Assembly (NCBI RefSeq): GCF_900129465.1
Contig: NZ_FSRA01000001.1
Coordinates: 310,001 to 374,000, forward strand
Direction of reading: 5' to 3'
Origin: Chitinophaga niabensis
Lineage (GTDB): Bacteria; Bacteroidota; Bacteroidia; Chitinophagales; Chitinophagaceae
Length of the DNA: 64,000 nt
Positions 1 to 9,547 of this stretch are shown here, in pieces. The translations under genes and the position numbers were made by a program. Numbering within the stretch: the stretch's first letter is position 1; each line of letters opens with the position of its first letter. Below the pieces are notes generated by a model. That model was given only the letters and a program-made list of their open reading frames with translations. It ran no database searches and had not been told where the DNA came from.

Positions 1-1812
1 AAAGCTGCATTCACTTCCTGCTATATCAAAGCATTATACCTGGATAGCACTTATGGTATTAATGGAGACCTCATCCGTGATGATAACAATCAGCTGGAAG
101 GTGGCAATGGCATCTTTTTATCTTATGCAATAGGAACAGAAACATTTGTTACGCTGCCAGTGATCCTGGAAAAAAAGTACAGCTTATACAATATCAACGA
201 GGCCATTGATCTTTTAAAGATCGTAGTGTCTGATACCAGGATGAACCTGGATCAATACAATCAGGAAACACTTGAGCTGGATGATCCCAACGGAGGCACA
301 CGTGCTATTGATGTAACCCGGACAAGAGCCGGTAAAACCGTAGAGCAACCCAGGTGGTCCATTTTCACTTTTGATATCAAATGTGTAGGTGAACAGAAGG
401 AACAAATCCTGAAGCCGGGTGCCAAAGTTGACTTTGCCGGCTTCACCGTGGAAACACCGGATGGCATTTCTGCAAAAGCATTTGCCCTCACCGCAGCAGA
501 TCAGCAACAGGCATTTGAAGAAGTGAAAACCCGCAGCGCTGATGTGGCACCGGGTTTTAAGCCATCTGCCAATATCTGGGGAGAAGCTTTAACAGATACT
601 CCCTTTGCACATATCCAGGCATTGGAACTATTCCCGGAAGGAGGTAAGTTGGAAATTCAGGAAGGCAAACCATTGATCATCCGGCCTAATGCTCCCCGCA
701 CAGCTACCCGTTCCCTGGGAGATGATAAACTTGAGGAAATAATCATCCCCTACGGTTACGATAGTAACCTGCAAATGTATATCCCCCTGGGGTATGCGGA
801 TGACAAAGGGAATATCTTCATAGAACAGCTGCCACCGGAAACGCCGGGCCAGTTAAGACCAGATGCCGTAAACACCCGCAGCCTGGGTTCTTCTGTTAAG
901 TTGTTCTTCAAAAAGATCTTCCGCCCTAAGGAGGTGAACAAGCTTGTATTGTACGCCCTGGAAAACAAAGCGTGGGTGGAACAAAAGAACATGGATAAAT
1001 TATCCAGCGGTGGCAAAGCCGTATTGCTTATACATGGCATTATCGGCGATACGAAGTATATGGTGGAAGTATTCAAGGAACATGCAGCAGGAATTGATTT
1101 CATTCTCACCTATGATTATGAAAATCTTTCCACCGCGGTTTCTCAAACAGCTGAAATTTTACACAACAAACTAAAGGCTGCCGGTTTCGGAGGAGCAGGA
1201 AAAATGCCGGAACTCAGTATTGTAGCCCATTCCATGGGAGGCCTTGTTTCCCGCTGGCTGATAGAACAGGTACCCGGTGTAAATTATGTAAAACGATTGA
1301 TACTCGTTGGCTCTCCCTGTGGAGGATCTGAAATGGCGAAGCTGGGCGTGTCTGCATTCGGGCTGCTTACACAGGCGTTGAATGTTACCGGTCCTGTTAA
1401 GTATGCTATTACCGGTTTGTCTTATCTTCTGAAACATTTAAAACTGCATCCCGGAACAACGCTGCAGGAGTTAAGTCCCGGTTCTGATCTGTTGCAGAAA
1501 TTATCCCTCTCTGGTATGGCAGACAAAGTGCAGTATCATATCATCGGTGGCAATACGGACCTGTTAAAGGATTACAACGGGGATGATTTCTTCCTGAAAA
1601 GGATAGCTGCTTCCCTGAAAGATAAAATACTGTACCCCGGTCTCTCTTTCGCCCTGTACGAAAAAGAGCCGAACGATATGGCCGTTACCCTGAAAAGTAT
1701 GCAGGCCATTCATCAGCTGGATGCAACGGCGCAGGTACAGATCGTAGCCAGCAATCACCTCACCTATTTCCGCGAAGGAGAGAGCCTCACTAAATTATTG
1801 AAACTGATCTAA
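1..1812 (+). CDS. Alpha/beta hydrolase (lipase/PGAP1-like), 5' end cut by window
   Basis: The frame is open from base 1, so the true start lies left of the window; the GTG at 160 is only an internal codon. The C-terminal half is an alpha/beta hydrolase: an LLIHG oxyanion strand near base 1024, the nucleophile elbow AHSMGG near base 1228, an Asp candidate in EPNDMA and a His candidate in ASNHLT close to the end. This is the layout of PGAP1-like and lipase-like esterases. The N-terminal 300 or so residues have no motif I recognise. No signal peptide can be judged because the start is missing. It ends 20 bases before the caspase-subtilisin gene, so the two probably form one operon. Hydrolases of this kind often sit beside caspase or CHAT protease genes, which suggests a joint role, but the substrate is unknown. 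Confidence 0.8.
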   Translation, partial: KAAFTSCYIKALYLDSTYGINGDLIRDDNNQLEGGNGIFLSYAIGTETFVTLPVILEKKYSLYNINEAIDLLKIVVSDTRMNLDQYNQETLELDDPNGGTRAIDVTRTRAGKTVEQPRWSIFTFDIKCVGEQKEQILKPGAKVDFAGFTVETPDGISAKAFALTAADQQQAFEEVKTRSADVAPGFKPSANIWGEALTDTPFAHIQALELFPEGGKLEIQEGKPLIIRPNAPRTATRSLGDDKLEEIIIPYGYDSNLQMYIPLGYADDKGNIFIEQLPPETPGQLRPDAVNTRSLGSSVKLFFKKIFRPKEVNKLVLYALENKAWVEQKNMDKLSSGGKAVLLIHGIIGDTKYMVEVFKEHAAGIDFILTYDYENLSTAVSQTAEILHNKLKAAGFGGAGKMPELSIVAHSMGGLVSRWLIEQVPGVNYVKRLILVGSPCGGSEMAKLGVSAFGLLTQALNVTGPVKYAITGLSYLLKHLKLHPGTTLQELSPGSDLLQKLSLSGMADKVQYHIIGGNTDLLKDYNGDDFFLKRIAASLKDKILYPGLSFALYEKEPNDMAVTLKSMQAIHQLDATAQVQIVASNHLTYFREGESLTKLLKLI

Positions 1813-1832
1813 CATCTTAAAACCTCAAAAAC

Positions 1833-4436
1833 ATGTCAAAAGGTTATTCATTGCACATTGGTTTAAATAATATCGACCCCGCCAATTATCCCGGTGTGCC
1901 TGATCTGAACGCCGCAGTGAACGATGCCGTTTTCTGGGAGTCTTACGCAAAGAAACTCGGTTACGAAACCAGATCCCTGCACAACAAATCCGCAACGGAT
2001 ACCGCAGTGCTGGATGCGTTACACGAGTATGCCGAAAAACTCAAACCGGGAGACATCCTGCTGTTAACCTACGCAGGCCACGGCAGCCAGATCCCCAATG
2101 AAAAAGGCAATGATTTTGCAGATGAAAAGAATGACCAGACCTGGTGTTTATATAACCGTGAATTACTGGATGATGAATTGTTCGAAGCCTTCAGTCAGTT
2201 TAAAGAAGGAACACGGATCCTCATTGTGAGTGATAGCTGCCATTCCGGTACCATGGCCAGAGCTTTGCCGGATGGTTCAAACCTGAGTGACCTGCTCGCA
2301 GATGGTTTGGACAGAGCAGTCGCCTCCCGGGGATTACGTTCCCGCAAATTACCTTTGGGCGTGGAACAACAGGTGGCACAACGTTTTGGAAAAACCGTCT
2401 ATCAACCTTTACAGAAGAAGTATAAAAATAAAGCGCAGGTGGAAGGTGTGAAAGCATCCGTGAAATTGCTCGCTGCCTGCCAGGATGATCAAACCACTTT
2501 CGATGGAGAAGCAAACGGCGTATTCACAGAATCCTTTATCGATCTGTTCAGGAATCCCAAATTCAAAAAGGCCACGGCAGAAACACTGATCGATGAGATA
2601 AGGGAACGATATTATTTCCCCCGCCCTAACTTCTTCCAATACGGCGGTATTATCCCTTCTTTCGATAGATCTTTTCCCTTCCTCATAGAAATACCAGATG
2701 CCGCCGTAGTAAAAGGCACACGGGATCCTGATCTCAGCCCTTCAAAAGTATCCCGCTCTTTAACGGCAGAAGAACAATGGGATGATGTAAAAGTGAAGAG
2801 GAATGCACAACTCCTTATTGAAACAACCACACCATTGAATGATAAATTAGTAGGAGGGAAGGACATTGAAATATTGGAAAAGAAAGGCAATTTACTGTCA
2901 ATAGAATTATTAAATACGCCACACGAACATGCCTGGAGTGCAGCACACGCACTGCAACAGGCATTAAAAGCACAGGGAGTCGATGCCACAGTAGAACCCA
3001 CGCTCAGTGTAAGCCCTGCACAGGATAAACGTGCCACAAGAGAGGGAGACATCAACAATCCAGACTTCATCAAAGAATGGCCACCCACTCATAATGATGC
3101 AACCGGCCGTATCGGCTGGCACCTGGATGATGAACATTCCCAGTTAGGCAAAGCACAGAAAGAAGTGCTCACCAAACCCGGTGCCCATGTACGCATTGCC
3201 CATTTTGATACAGGCTACATCGCAGGCCACGTTGCCCTGCCGGAAAAACTGGACCTGGTAAATCAACGCAGCTTTATCAATAAAGAAGATGCCTCCCAGG
3301 CTATCGATAAAGCAGACTCCGGCCAGGATGGTCATGGCTTAGGTACCATCACCTTACTGGCAGGCAAACAGGTAAAGAAGAGCGATACCTTCGATGAATA
3401 CGAAGGATACATAGGCGGTATGCCTTTTGCAGATGTGATCCCCATGCGCATATCCGAGTCCGTAGTGATCCTGAACGACAAGAATTTCAGCGAAGCCATT
3501 GACTATGCCATTGAGAAAGGTTGTGAAGTGATCACCATGTCCATGGCCGGCAAACCCAGCAACAGGATGGCCCGCGCGGTGAACAAAGCGTACGAAGCAG
3601 GCATTGTACTGGTATCTGCTGCGAGCAACTGCTGGTATAAAGGAACAGGGGCTTTACTTCCCAAATGTGTAATGTATCCGGCTGCATTTGAAAGAGTGAT
3701 TGCAGCCACCGGAGCCATGTACGATCACCATCCATATGATGTGAAATTCCTGAAAGCAGAGCAACGTGCTATCGGCACGCAATACATGCAAGGCTCCTGG
3801 GGCCCTGCTTCCAGGATGACCCGCGCATTGGCAGCATATACACCTAACACCCCATGGGCTTCCACGCATCATGCCTTCCTGCGCAGCGGCGGCGGTACTT
3901 CTTCCGCCACACCACAGGTAGCCGCAGCCGCAGCCATATATATTGCTTATCACAGGGAGGAGATGGAACAAAAAGGTTACTACAAAGAAGGCCGCAAATG
4001 GATGAAAGTAGAAGCCGTACGCAATGCCCTGTATGCATCCGCTAACAGGGATTTCGCCGAATGGGAGAAATATTATGGTAACGGCATCCTCAGAGCATAC
4101 GATGCATTACAGGTACCTGTACCGGATGAATCCAAACTGGAGAAAGCCCCTTCTGCAGAAAGCAGCCTGTTTGGCGTAGTAGAAACCATCGGCTCCTTCT
4201 TCAAACGGCGTAAACTCTTCAGAAGCGCAGCGCCCAAACCACCGGAGGAAGCAGTAGCCATGGAACTGGTACATTTGTTGCAAACCGATCCGCAGTTCTT
4301 TGAACTGTATTCCACTATGGATCTCAGCGATCCCGCCGAAGTGGAGAAAGTGATTGAAACGCAGGCATTCCAGGAGAAGGTATTAAAATCCCCATACGCC
4401 TCTAATTATTTAAAGGAGGCAGTACTGCTGACATAG
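1833..4436 (+). CDS. Caspase-like (C14) and subtilisin-like (S8) double protease
   Basis: Residues 1-290 form a caspase/metacaspase domain with the His in YAGHGSQ (H83) and the Cys in SDSCHSG (C136). Residues about 430-720 form a subtilase domain with the complete triad: D459 in HFDTGY, H501 in GQDGHGLGT and S690 in GGGTSSATP, plus an AASN oxyanion Asn. Between them (about 320-405) is a small predicted beta-alpha-beta stretch that could be an I9-type inhibitor or propeptide; this is inference. Residues 745-867 are a helical tail of unknown role. There is no signal peptide or membrane segment, so it probably acts in the cytoplasm. It follows the hydrolase gene by 20 bases. One protease may activate the other; the trigger and target are unknown. 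Both active sites look intact. Confidence 0.9.
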   Translation: MSKGYSLHIGLNNIDPANYPGVPDLNAAVNDAVFWESYAKKLGYETRSLHNKSATDTAVLDALHEYAEKLKPGDILLLTYAGHGSQIPNEKGNDFADEKNDQTWCLYNRELLDDELFEAFSQFKEGTRILIVSDSCHSGTMARALPDGSNLSDLLADGLDRAVASRGLRSRKLPLGVEQQVAQRFGKTVYQPLQKKYKNKAQVEGVKASVKLLAACQDDQTTFDGEANGVFTESFIDLFRNPKFKKATAETLIDEIRERYYFPRPNFFQYGGIIPSFDRSFPFLIEIPDAAVVKGTRDPDLSPSKVSRSLTAEEQWDDVKVKRNAQLLIETTTPLNDKLVGGKDIEILEKKGNLLSIELLNTPHEHAWSAAHALQQALKAQGVDATVEPTLSVSPAQDKRATREGDINNPDFIKEWPPTHNDATGRIGWHLDDEHSQLGKAQKEVLTKPGAHVRIAHFDTGYIAGHVALPEKLDLVNQRSFINKEDASQAIDKADSGQDGHGLGTITLLAGKQVKKSDTFDEYEGYIGGMPFADVIPMRISESVVILNDKNFSEAIDYAIEKGCEVITMSMAGKPSNRMARAVNKAYEAGIVLVSAASNCWYKGTGALLPKCVMYPAAFERVIAATGAMYDHHPYDVKFLKAEQRAIGTQYMQGSWGPASRMTRALAAYTPNTPWASTHHAFLRSGGGTSSATPQVAAAAAIYIAYHREEMEQKGYYKEGRKWMKVEAVRNALYASANRDFAEWEKYYGNGILRAYDALQVPVPDESKLEKAPSAESSLFGVVETIGSFFKRRKLFRSAAPKPPEEAVAMELVHLLQTDPQFFELYSTMDLSDPAEVEKVIETQAFQEKVLKSPYASNYLKEAVLLT

Positions 4437-4467
4437 GGTTGTCACAAGTGGCAGATACCTTCACAAC

Positions 4468-4923
4468 ATGAAAACAGAATCCATCAACGCATTTAACCTC
4501 ATCGGCCTCTCCCTTCGTACCACCAACGAAAACGGCCAGGCCTTTCAGGACATCCCTGCCCTCTGGCAGCAGTTCATGTCCCAAAACATAGCCGGAGCGA
4601 TCCCCAACAAGACCGATCCGGCTATTTATTGCCTTTACACCAACTATGAGCTGGACCACACAAAGCCTTACACGGTGATCATTGGCTGTAAAGTATCCAC
4701 CCTGGACGAGATCCCTGAAGGCTTGACCGGGGGCAGCTTCCAGTCCGGAAATTACGTTCGCCGCACAGCCAAAGGCGATCTGCAGAAAGGCGCCGTTGTA
4801 GAGGAATGGCAAAATATCTGGGCTGCCAACCTGCCCCGGAAATTTACAGCAGACTTCGAAGTATACGGGGAAAAAGCGCAGGACCCCGGAAATGCAGAAG
4901 TTGATATCTTTATCGCCGTATGA
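4468..4923 (+). CDS. GyrI-like / effector-binding domain protein
   Basis: A 151-residue protein consisting only of a GyrI-like small-molecule-binding domain (SOUL-like double beta-alpha-beta fold). Supporting stretches are the ending FEVYGE...AEVDIFIAV and the internal YTVIIGCKV, both typical of standalone effector-binding proteins. There is no DNA-binding part. Such proteins bind hydrophobic ligands, and some hydrolyse or sequester them. Its ATGA overlaps the start of the following DUF1801 gene, so the two are translationally coupled. The gap to the upstream protease is 31 bases, and co-transcription is possible. The ligand cannot be inferred. Confidence 0.75.
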   Translation: MKTESINAFNLIGLSLRTTNENGQAFQDIPALWQQFMSQNIAGAIPNKTDPAIYCLYTNYELDHTKPYTVIIGCKVSTLDEIPEGLTGGSFQSGNYVRRTAKGDLQKGAVVEEWQNIWAANLPRKFTADFEVYGEKAQDPGNAEVDIFIAV

Positions 4924-5264
4924 AACCCATAGACGAATATTATCATTATAAGGAAGAACCCGTAAAAAGCTGCCTGATGGCACTCCGGGAATACATCCTG
5001 CAACTGGACCCCCATATAACGGAGGCCTGGAAGTACAAAATGCCTTTCTTCTGCTATAAGGGAAAGATGTTCTGTTACCTTTGGATCCACAAGAAAACCC
5101 TCCAGCCCTATATAGGCATCGTGGAAGGCCGCCAGATCGAACATCCCCTCCTGATCCAGGAAGCCCGCGCCAGGATGAAGATCATGTTATTCAATGCGGA
5201 GGAGGACATCCCCATAAAAATCGTAGGTAAGATATTGAAGCAGGCTTTGGCCCTGTATAAATAG
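4920..5264 (+). CDS. DUF1801 (YdhG-like) domain protein
   Basis: A 114-residue protein with the DUF1801 pattern: an N-terminal helix (LMALREYILQLDP), then EAWKYKMPFF and CYLWIHKKTLQPYIG. Members are small cytoplasmic proteins of unknown biochemical role, sometimes annotated as YdhG-like. The start ATG overlaps the stop of the GyrI-like gene by 4 bases, implying coupled translation. A strong hairpin terminator follows 19 bases after the stop and closes the transcription unit. Confidence 0.75.
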   Translation: MKPIDEYYHYKEEPVKSCLMALREYILQLDPHITEAWKYKMPFFCYKGKMFCYLWIHKKTLQPYIGIVEGRQIEHPLLIQEARARMKIMLFNAEEDIPIKIVGKILKQALALYK

Positions 5265-5283
5265 AACATCATTCTTTTTAACT

Positions 5284-5320
5284 AAAGAGGGTGCCTCAAC
5301 AGAGGCACCCTCTTTGCTTT
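5284..5320 (+). terminator. Rho-independent terminator after DUF1801 gene
   Basis: A perfect 14-bp stem (AAAGAGGGTGCCTC / GAGGCACCCTCTTT) with a 4-base AACA loop at 5284-5315, followed by GCTTT. The A-rich left flank means it could also stop transcription coming from the right. Confidence 0.85.
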
Positions 5321-5373
5321 AGGGTAGTACAATCCAAGTACTGAGATTCGCTTGACATAGGCTCAACATTCGC

Positions 5374-5404
5374 TTTGATATGTGATATCTTATGTTTATC
5401 TTTG
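5374..5404 (+). promoter_or_regulatory. Bacteroidota-type promoter (TTTG-N19-TAtcTTTG)
   Basis: TTTG at 5374-5377 and TATCTTTG at 5397-5404 are 19 bases apart. They match the -33 and -7 elements described for the Bacteroides primary sigma factor. The -7 box ends 4 bases before the ATG at 5409, so the transcript would be leaderless or nearly so. Confidence 0.6.
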
Positions 5405-5408
5405 GGTT

Positions 5409-5906
5409 ATGGCAATAATTGAAAACAATATCATTATGCGTGGTGCCAGCGGCAAACACGCAGACCAGATGGTCCTCCGTCAGCGTGGCGGCAAAACCGT
5501 GCTATGCAAGATGCCATGCGCATATCCTCCCAAAACCGCCAAACAGATAGCCAACCAGGAGCGCTTCAAAAGAGCGAACGATTTCGCCAAAGCCGCTGTC
5601 AAAGACCCGGAGAAGAAAGCCTATTATAAATCCATCGCCAAACCCCATCAGACGGCCTTTAACGCCGCCTTTCAGGACGCGTACAATAAACCCGAAGTAA
5701 CCGTCACCCTGAAAGATCAAACCCTTACCATCAAAACAAAAGGCAAACACCGTATAGAAAAAGTAAAGATCATCACCCCTTCAAAAACAGGTCTTGCAGT
5801 TCTGAAGAATGACAGTTGGGAATACGAACTAAAAGGAAACGGCCCGGTAACAGTGCAGGTATATGATATTGCAGGTAATATATGTACTAAAGAGTTGCGA
5901 CTTTAA
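5409..5906 (+). CDS. Uncharacterised Bacteroidota protein with C-terminal beta domain
   Basis: A 165-residue protein from the ATG at 5409; a frame extension to 5382 is possible but lies inside the promoter. The N-terminus (NNIIMRGASGKHADQ, then RQRGGKTVLC) resembles small Bacteroidota proteins that begin with a G-x-SG-x motif and are often found near phage-like or conserved hypothetical genes. The middle (residues 40-100) is Lys/Ala-rich and helical. The last 60 residues (VTVTLKDQTLTIKTKG to the end) look like a small beta-sandwich. There is no signal peptide. It stands alone between a terminator and the kinase gene. No function can be assigned. Confidence 0.65.
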   Translation: MAIIENNIIMRGASGKHADQMVLRQRGGKTVLCKMPCAYPPKTAKQIANQERFKRANDFAKAAVKDPEKKAYYKSIAKPHQTAFNAAFQDAYNKPEVTVTLKDQTLTIKTKGKHRIEKVKIITPSKTGLAVLKNDSWEYELKGNGPVTVQVYDIAGNICTKELRL

Positions 5907-5965
5907 AAAAAATTAGTACTTTAAGTACAGATAGTTATTTACCGTACCGAACACTACTGTTGTTA

Positions 5966-8900
5966 ATGAACAAGCAGCCAGATCCGCAGCATGAAAAAGA
6001 ACGCCTGAAAGCGTTACACAAGTACAATATCCTTGATACCAGACAGGAAGAAGAATTTGATAAAATAACCGAACTGGCTTCTGCTATCTGCGGCATGCCT
6101 GTTTCCCTGATAACCATTATAGATAAAGATCGTGAATGGGTTAAATCCCGTGTTGGGATTGAGGTGAACGAGATAAAAAGGGAGGAATCCATTTGCATGT
6201 ACACTATTATGGAGCCACAGCTTTTTGAAGTGCCGGATGCTTCCATCGACCCCCGTTTTGCCAATATCCCACAGGTTAAAGGACCGGAACATATTCGTTT
6301 TTATGCAGGTTACCCGCTGATAGATAAAGATAATTTTGCTTTGGGGGTCTTATGTGTGATAGACAGGAAGCCTAACAAGCTCACAGACACACAGCGTCAT
6401 TCCCTGAAATTACTGGCAGATACTGTTGTTTCTTATATTTCAGACAAAAGGAAGAACCAGGAGCTGTATCAGTTTGAACAGCTGTTCAAACTGTCCAACG
6501 ATATGATCTGTATTGCCGGCGTAGACGGCTTCTTTAAAAAGATCAATCCTGCTTTCACAAGGGTGCTGGGTTTTGATGAGGCCGATATCCTGGAAACCCC
6601 CATCCTGGATTTCGTACACCCGGATGATGTGGAAGATGTGGCTAAAGAAGTAGAGCGCCTGAATGCAGGGGTATCCATGATCAATTTCACCCGCCGTTTT
6701 AAAACAAGGTCCGGGGACTATAAATTACTGCAATGGGTGGCTAACCCGGAAGTAACAACCGGGGATATCTTTGCCATCGGACGGGATATTACAGAAGAAA
6801 GGAATAAAGAGCATTTGCTTGAGATCAGTGAAAATAAACTGAGCGCCTTTTTTGAACATTCACAGGGATTAATGTGCACGCATGACCTGAACGGAAGATT
6901 TATATCCGTGAACACAGCAGGGGCAGAGTTGCTTGGGTTTACATTAGAAGAAATGTCAACGAAAGGATTGACCGATATTATCCCGGAAAGCCATATCCCT
7001 GCATTCCATGCTTATCTCCACACAATTGAATCAGTAGGTAAGGCCAGCGGGCAAATGACCACCATACATAAAGATGGCTCTCCCCGCATATGGATGTTTA
7101 ATAACATCCTGGAGAAAGGGGTGAATGGTGAAGCACCTTATATAATAGCCAATGCTATTGATATCACAGAAAGGTATTTCCTGGAAAAAGACCTTGCCCG
7201 TACCAAGGAAATGCTGGAACAAACTAACCAGGTAGCCCGTGTAGGAGGCTGGGTAGCAGAAGTTTCCAAGGAAAAGATCTTCTGGACGGATATGACAAAA
7301 GAATTGCATGAGGTGCCGATGGATTTTGAACCTGATATGGAAACCGCCATCCGGTTCTTCAAAAAAGGAGAAAGCCAGAACAGGGTCGTACGTGCACTGA
7401 ATGAGGCCCTCACACAGGGAAAATCCTGGGACCTCGAAGTGGAGCTTATTACTGCAAAAGGAAACATACGCTGGGTAAGGACCCTGGGAAATGCAGAGTT
7501 TGAAGGCGGTTCATGTAAACGGCTGTATGGCGCATTCCAGGATATTAATCAGAAAAAGAGATCAGAACTGGAAGTGACCAACTCCAGGAAATTACTACGG
7601 GATGTATTGCAGTCTGCTTCAGAAGTGAGCATTGTGGCAACAGACCGGAACGGCCATATCACTTTATTTAACAGCGGTGCGGAAAGGCTGCTGGGATATA
7701 AGGAAGAAGAAGTGATCGGAAAGCTGATGCCGGAACTCCTGCACGATGAAGGAGAAGTAATGAGCAGGGCAAGCGAGCTTTCCCTCGAAAAAGGAGTACG
7801 GGTTGAAGGCATGCAGGTATTTGCATATATACCCGAAAAGGAAGGCTCTGAGCAACGGGAATGGATATACGTAAAGAAAGACGGCTCCCGCTGTATCGTA
7901 TCGCTGGTAATGACAGCTATCCTGGATGCACGCAAGATAACTGTAGGGTACCTGGCAATTGCAACAGATATCACCAAACGGAAAAAAATGGAAGAAGCGC
8001 TGATCACTGCCAAATTACAGGCTGAACAGATGAGCAGCGCCAAATCAGAATTCCTGGCCAATATGAGCCACGAGATCCGGACACCACTCAACGGCATTAT
8101 CGGCTTCACGGGCCTTGTGATGAGGACCCCGCTGGATGAAACCCAGTTGCAGTATCTCACCATCGTGAACCAGTCCGCCGGCATATTGCTCAGTATCATC
8201 AATGATATCCTGGACCTTTCCAAGATCGAAGCCGGTAAACTGGAATTGCACATGGAACAGCTGGACCTGTTCAAACTGGGAAGCGAGGCAACTGATATCA
8301 TCTCCTACCAGGCACAGAACAAAGGGCTGGATGTATTGTTCAATATTTCAGACGACCTGCCCAGGTTTGTCATTGGGGATCCATTACGATTGAAACAGGT
8401 ACTGATGAACCTGCTGGGCAATGCCGTAAAATTCACGGAAACGGGAGAAATTGAATTACGTATTTCCGCGATCACCGATCCTTATGATGACCGGATCACG
8501 TTTAAATTTGAAGTAAGGGATACCGGCATTGGTATCAAAGCGCATAAACAGGAAAAGATCTTTGAAGCTTTTGCGCAGGAAGATGCTTCCACCACAAAGA
8601 AGTATGGTGGTACTGGCATAGGGCTGGCTATTTCCAATAAGATCCTTGCGCTGATGGGAAGCAGGTTACAACTCATCAGTTACCCCGGTGGCGGCAGCAC
8701 TTTCTACTTTTATGTTACCCTGGAAGCCGCCAGAGAAGTGACCTTAGAGCCTGAAACGGCAACAGGCAGCATTGAAAGCCTGCAGTTGGAAGATATAGCA
8801 GCAAATGTGCTGGTAGTTGAGGATAACACAGTGAATATGCTGCTTACAAAAGTGAGCATTCTTAAACTCATGCCTAAGGCAAATATCATTGAGGCCGGCA

Positions 8901-9547
8901 ATGGCCTGGACGCAGTGCAGATATGCCGTTTAAAGATGCCGGATATTATCCTGATGGATATTCAGATCCCCGAAATAAACGGGTATGAAGCTACCATGCG
9001 CATCCGTTCGCTGGAAAGGGAAGGGGAGCATGTACCGATCATTGCTTTAACTGCCGGAAATATCAGCGGTGAAAAGGAAAAGTCCATTTCCGCAGGAATG
9101 GATGATTTCCTTTCCAAACCCATTGTACAGCATTCACTGGCAGCTATCCTCAGCAAATGGTTGGGAAGAAAATCGCCGGTTATGGAAGAGGTGGTGCATA
9201 CAGGAAAGGAACAACATTTTAATGAAGAAGTGTTGAGGGGGTATCTCGGAGAGGATAATATCAGTAATGATATTCTGCTGCTCACGGCGAGCGAAATACG
9301 CAGATCATTTGAAACACTTGCGCAGCACGTACAGGATCAGGACCTGAAAGGCATACATGCTATCGGGCATAAATTATATGGTACTGCCGCAACAGTTGGA
9401 TTGGAGATCCTGGCTGTTTATGCCAAACAATTTGAATACATTCCTTCATTTGAGGAAGCTGCTGTAAAGGAAATGCTGGCTAAAGCCAGCGCTGAACTTA
9501 CGCTTGTACTGGATATTATTCATCAGAGAATCGCCGGCGGAAAATGA
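5966..9547 (+). CDS. Hybrid sensor histidine kinase (GAF-4xPAS-HisKA-HATPase-REC-Hpt)
   Basis: A 1193-residue multi-domain kinase; the ATG at 5966 is preferred over the in-frame TTG at 5960. Domain order: GAF (about 10-160), four PAS-type domains (about 165-280, 285-405, 410-535, 540-670), HisKA with the phospho-His in MSHEIRTP (H702), HATPase with the N box (LLGNAVKF) and G boxes (DTGIGI, GGTGIGL), a receiver domain with D998 in LMDIQIP, and a C-terminal Hpt domain with H1135 in AIGHKLYG. No membrane segment is seen, so it is a cytoplasmic sensor carrying a complete His-Asp-His relay. The final acceptor may be the receiver-only protein at 12871. Its TGA overlaps the ATG of the LtaS-like gene, so they are co-translated. 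Confidence 0.93.
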   Translation: MNKQPDPQHEKERLKALHKYNILDTRQEEEFDKITELASAICGMPVSLITIIDKDREWVKSRVGIEVNEIKREESICMYTIMEPQLFEVPDASIDPRFANIPQVKGPEHIRFYAGYPLIDKDNFALGVLCVIDRKPNKLTDTQRHSLKLLADTVVSYISDKRKNQELYQFEQLFKLSNDMICIAGVDGFFKKINPAFTRVLGFDEADILETPILDFVHPDDVEDVAKEVERLNAGVSMINFTRRFKTRSGDYKLLQWVANPEVTTGDIFAIGRDITEERNKEHLLEISENKLSAFFEHSQGLMCTHDLNGRFISVNTAGAELLGFTLEEMSTKGLTDIIPESHIPAFHAYLHTIESVGKASGQMTTIHKDGSPRIWMFNNILEKGVNGEAPYIIANAIDITERYFLEKDLARTKEMLEQTNQVARVGGWVAEVSKEKIFWTDMTKELHEVPMDFEPDMETAIRFFKKGESQNRVVRALNEALTQGKSWDLEVELITAKGNIRWVRTLGNAEFEGGSCKRLYGAFQDINQKKRSELEVTNSRKLLRDVLQSASEVSIVATDRNGHITLFNSGAERLLGYKEEEVIGKLMPELLHDEGEVMSRASELSLEKGVRVEGMQVFAYIPEKEGSEQREWIYVKKDGSRCIVSLVMTAILDARKITVGYLAIATDITKRKKMEEALITAKLQAEQMSSAKSEFLANMSHEIRTPLNGIIGFTGLVMRTPLDETQLQYLTIVNQSAGILLSIINDILDLSKIEAGKLELHMEQLDLFKLGSEATDIISYQAQNKGLDVLFNISDDLPRFVIGDPLRLKQVLMNLLGNAVKFTETGEIELRISAITDPYDDRITFKFEVRDTGIGIKAHKQEKIFEAFAQEDASTTKKYGGTGIGLAISNKILALMGSRLQLISYPGGGSTFYFYVTLEAAREVTLEPETATGSIESLQLEDIAANVLVVEDNTVNMLLTKVSILKLMPKANIIEAGNGLDAVQICRLKMPDIILMDIQIPEINGYEATMRIRSLEREGEHVPIIALTAGNISGEKEKSISAGMDDFLSKPIVQHSLAAILSKWLGRKSPVMEEVVHTGKEQHFNEEVLRGYLGEDNISNDILLLTASEIRRSFETLAQHVQDQDLKGIHAIGHKLYGTAATVGLEILAVYAKQFEYIPSFEEAAVKEMLAKASAELTLVLDIIHQRIAGGK

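Noticed and set aside
160..1812. GTG at 160 as the start of the hydrolase
   Set aside because: The same frame stays open to base 1 and the domain is incomplete without it, so the start is outside the window.
1833..4436. CHAT-domain protease instead of caspase
   Set aside because: The SDSCHSG and YAGHG blocks fit the C14 caspase/metacaspase pattern, and the gene continues into a subtilase.
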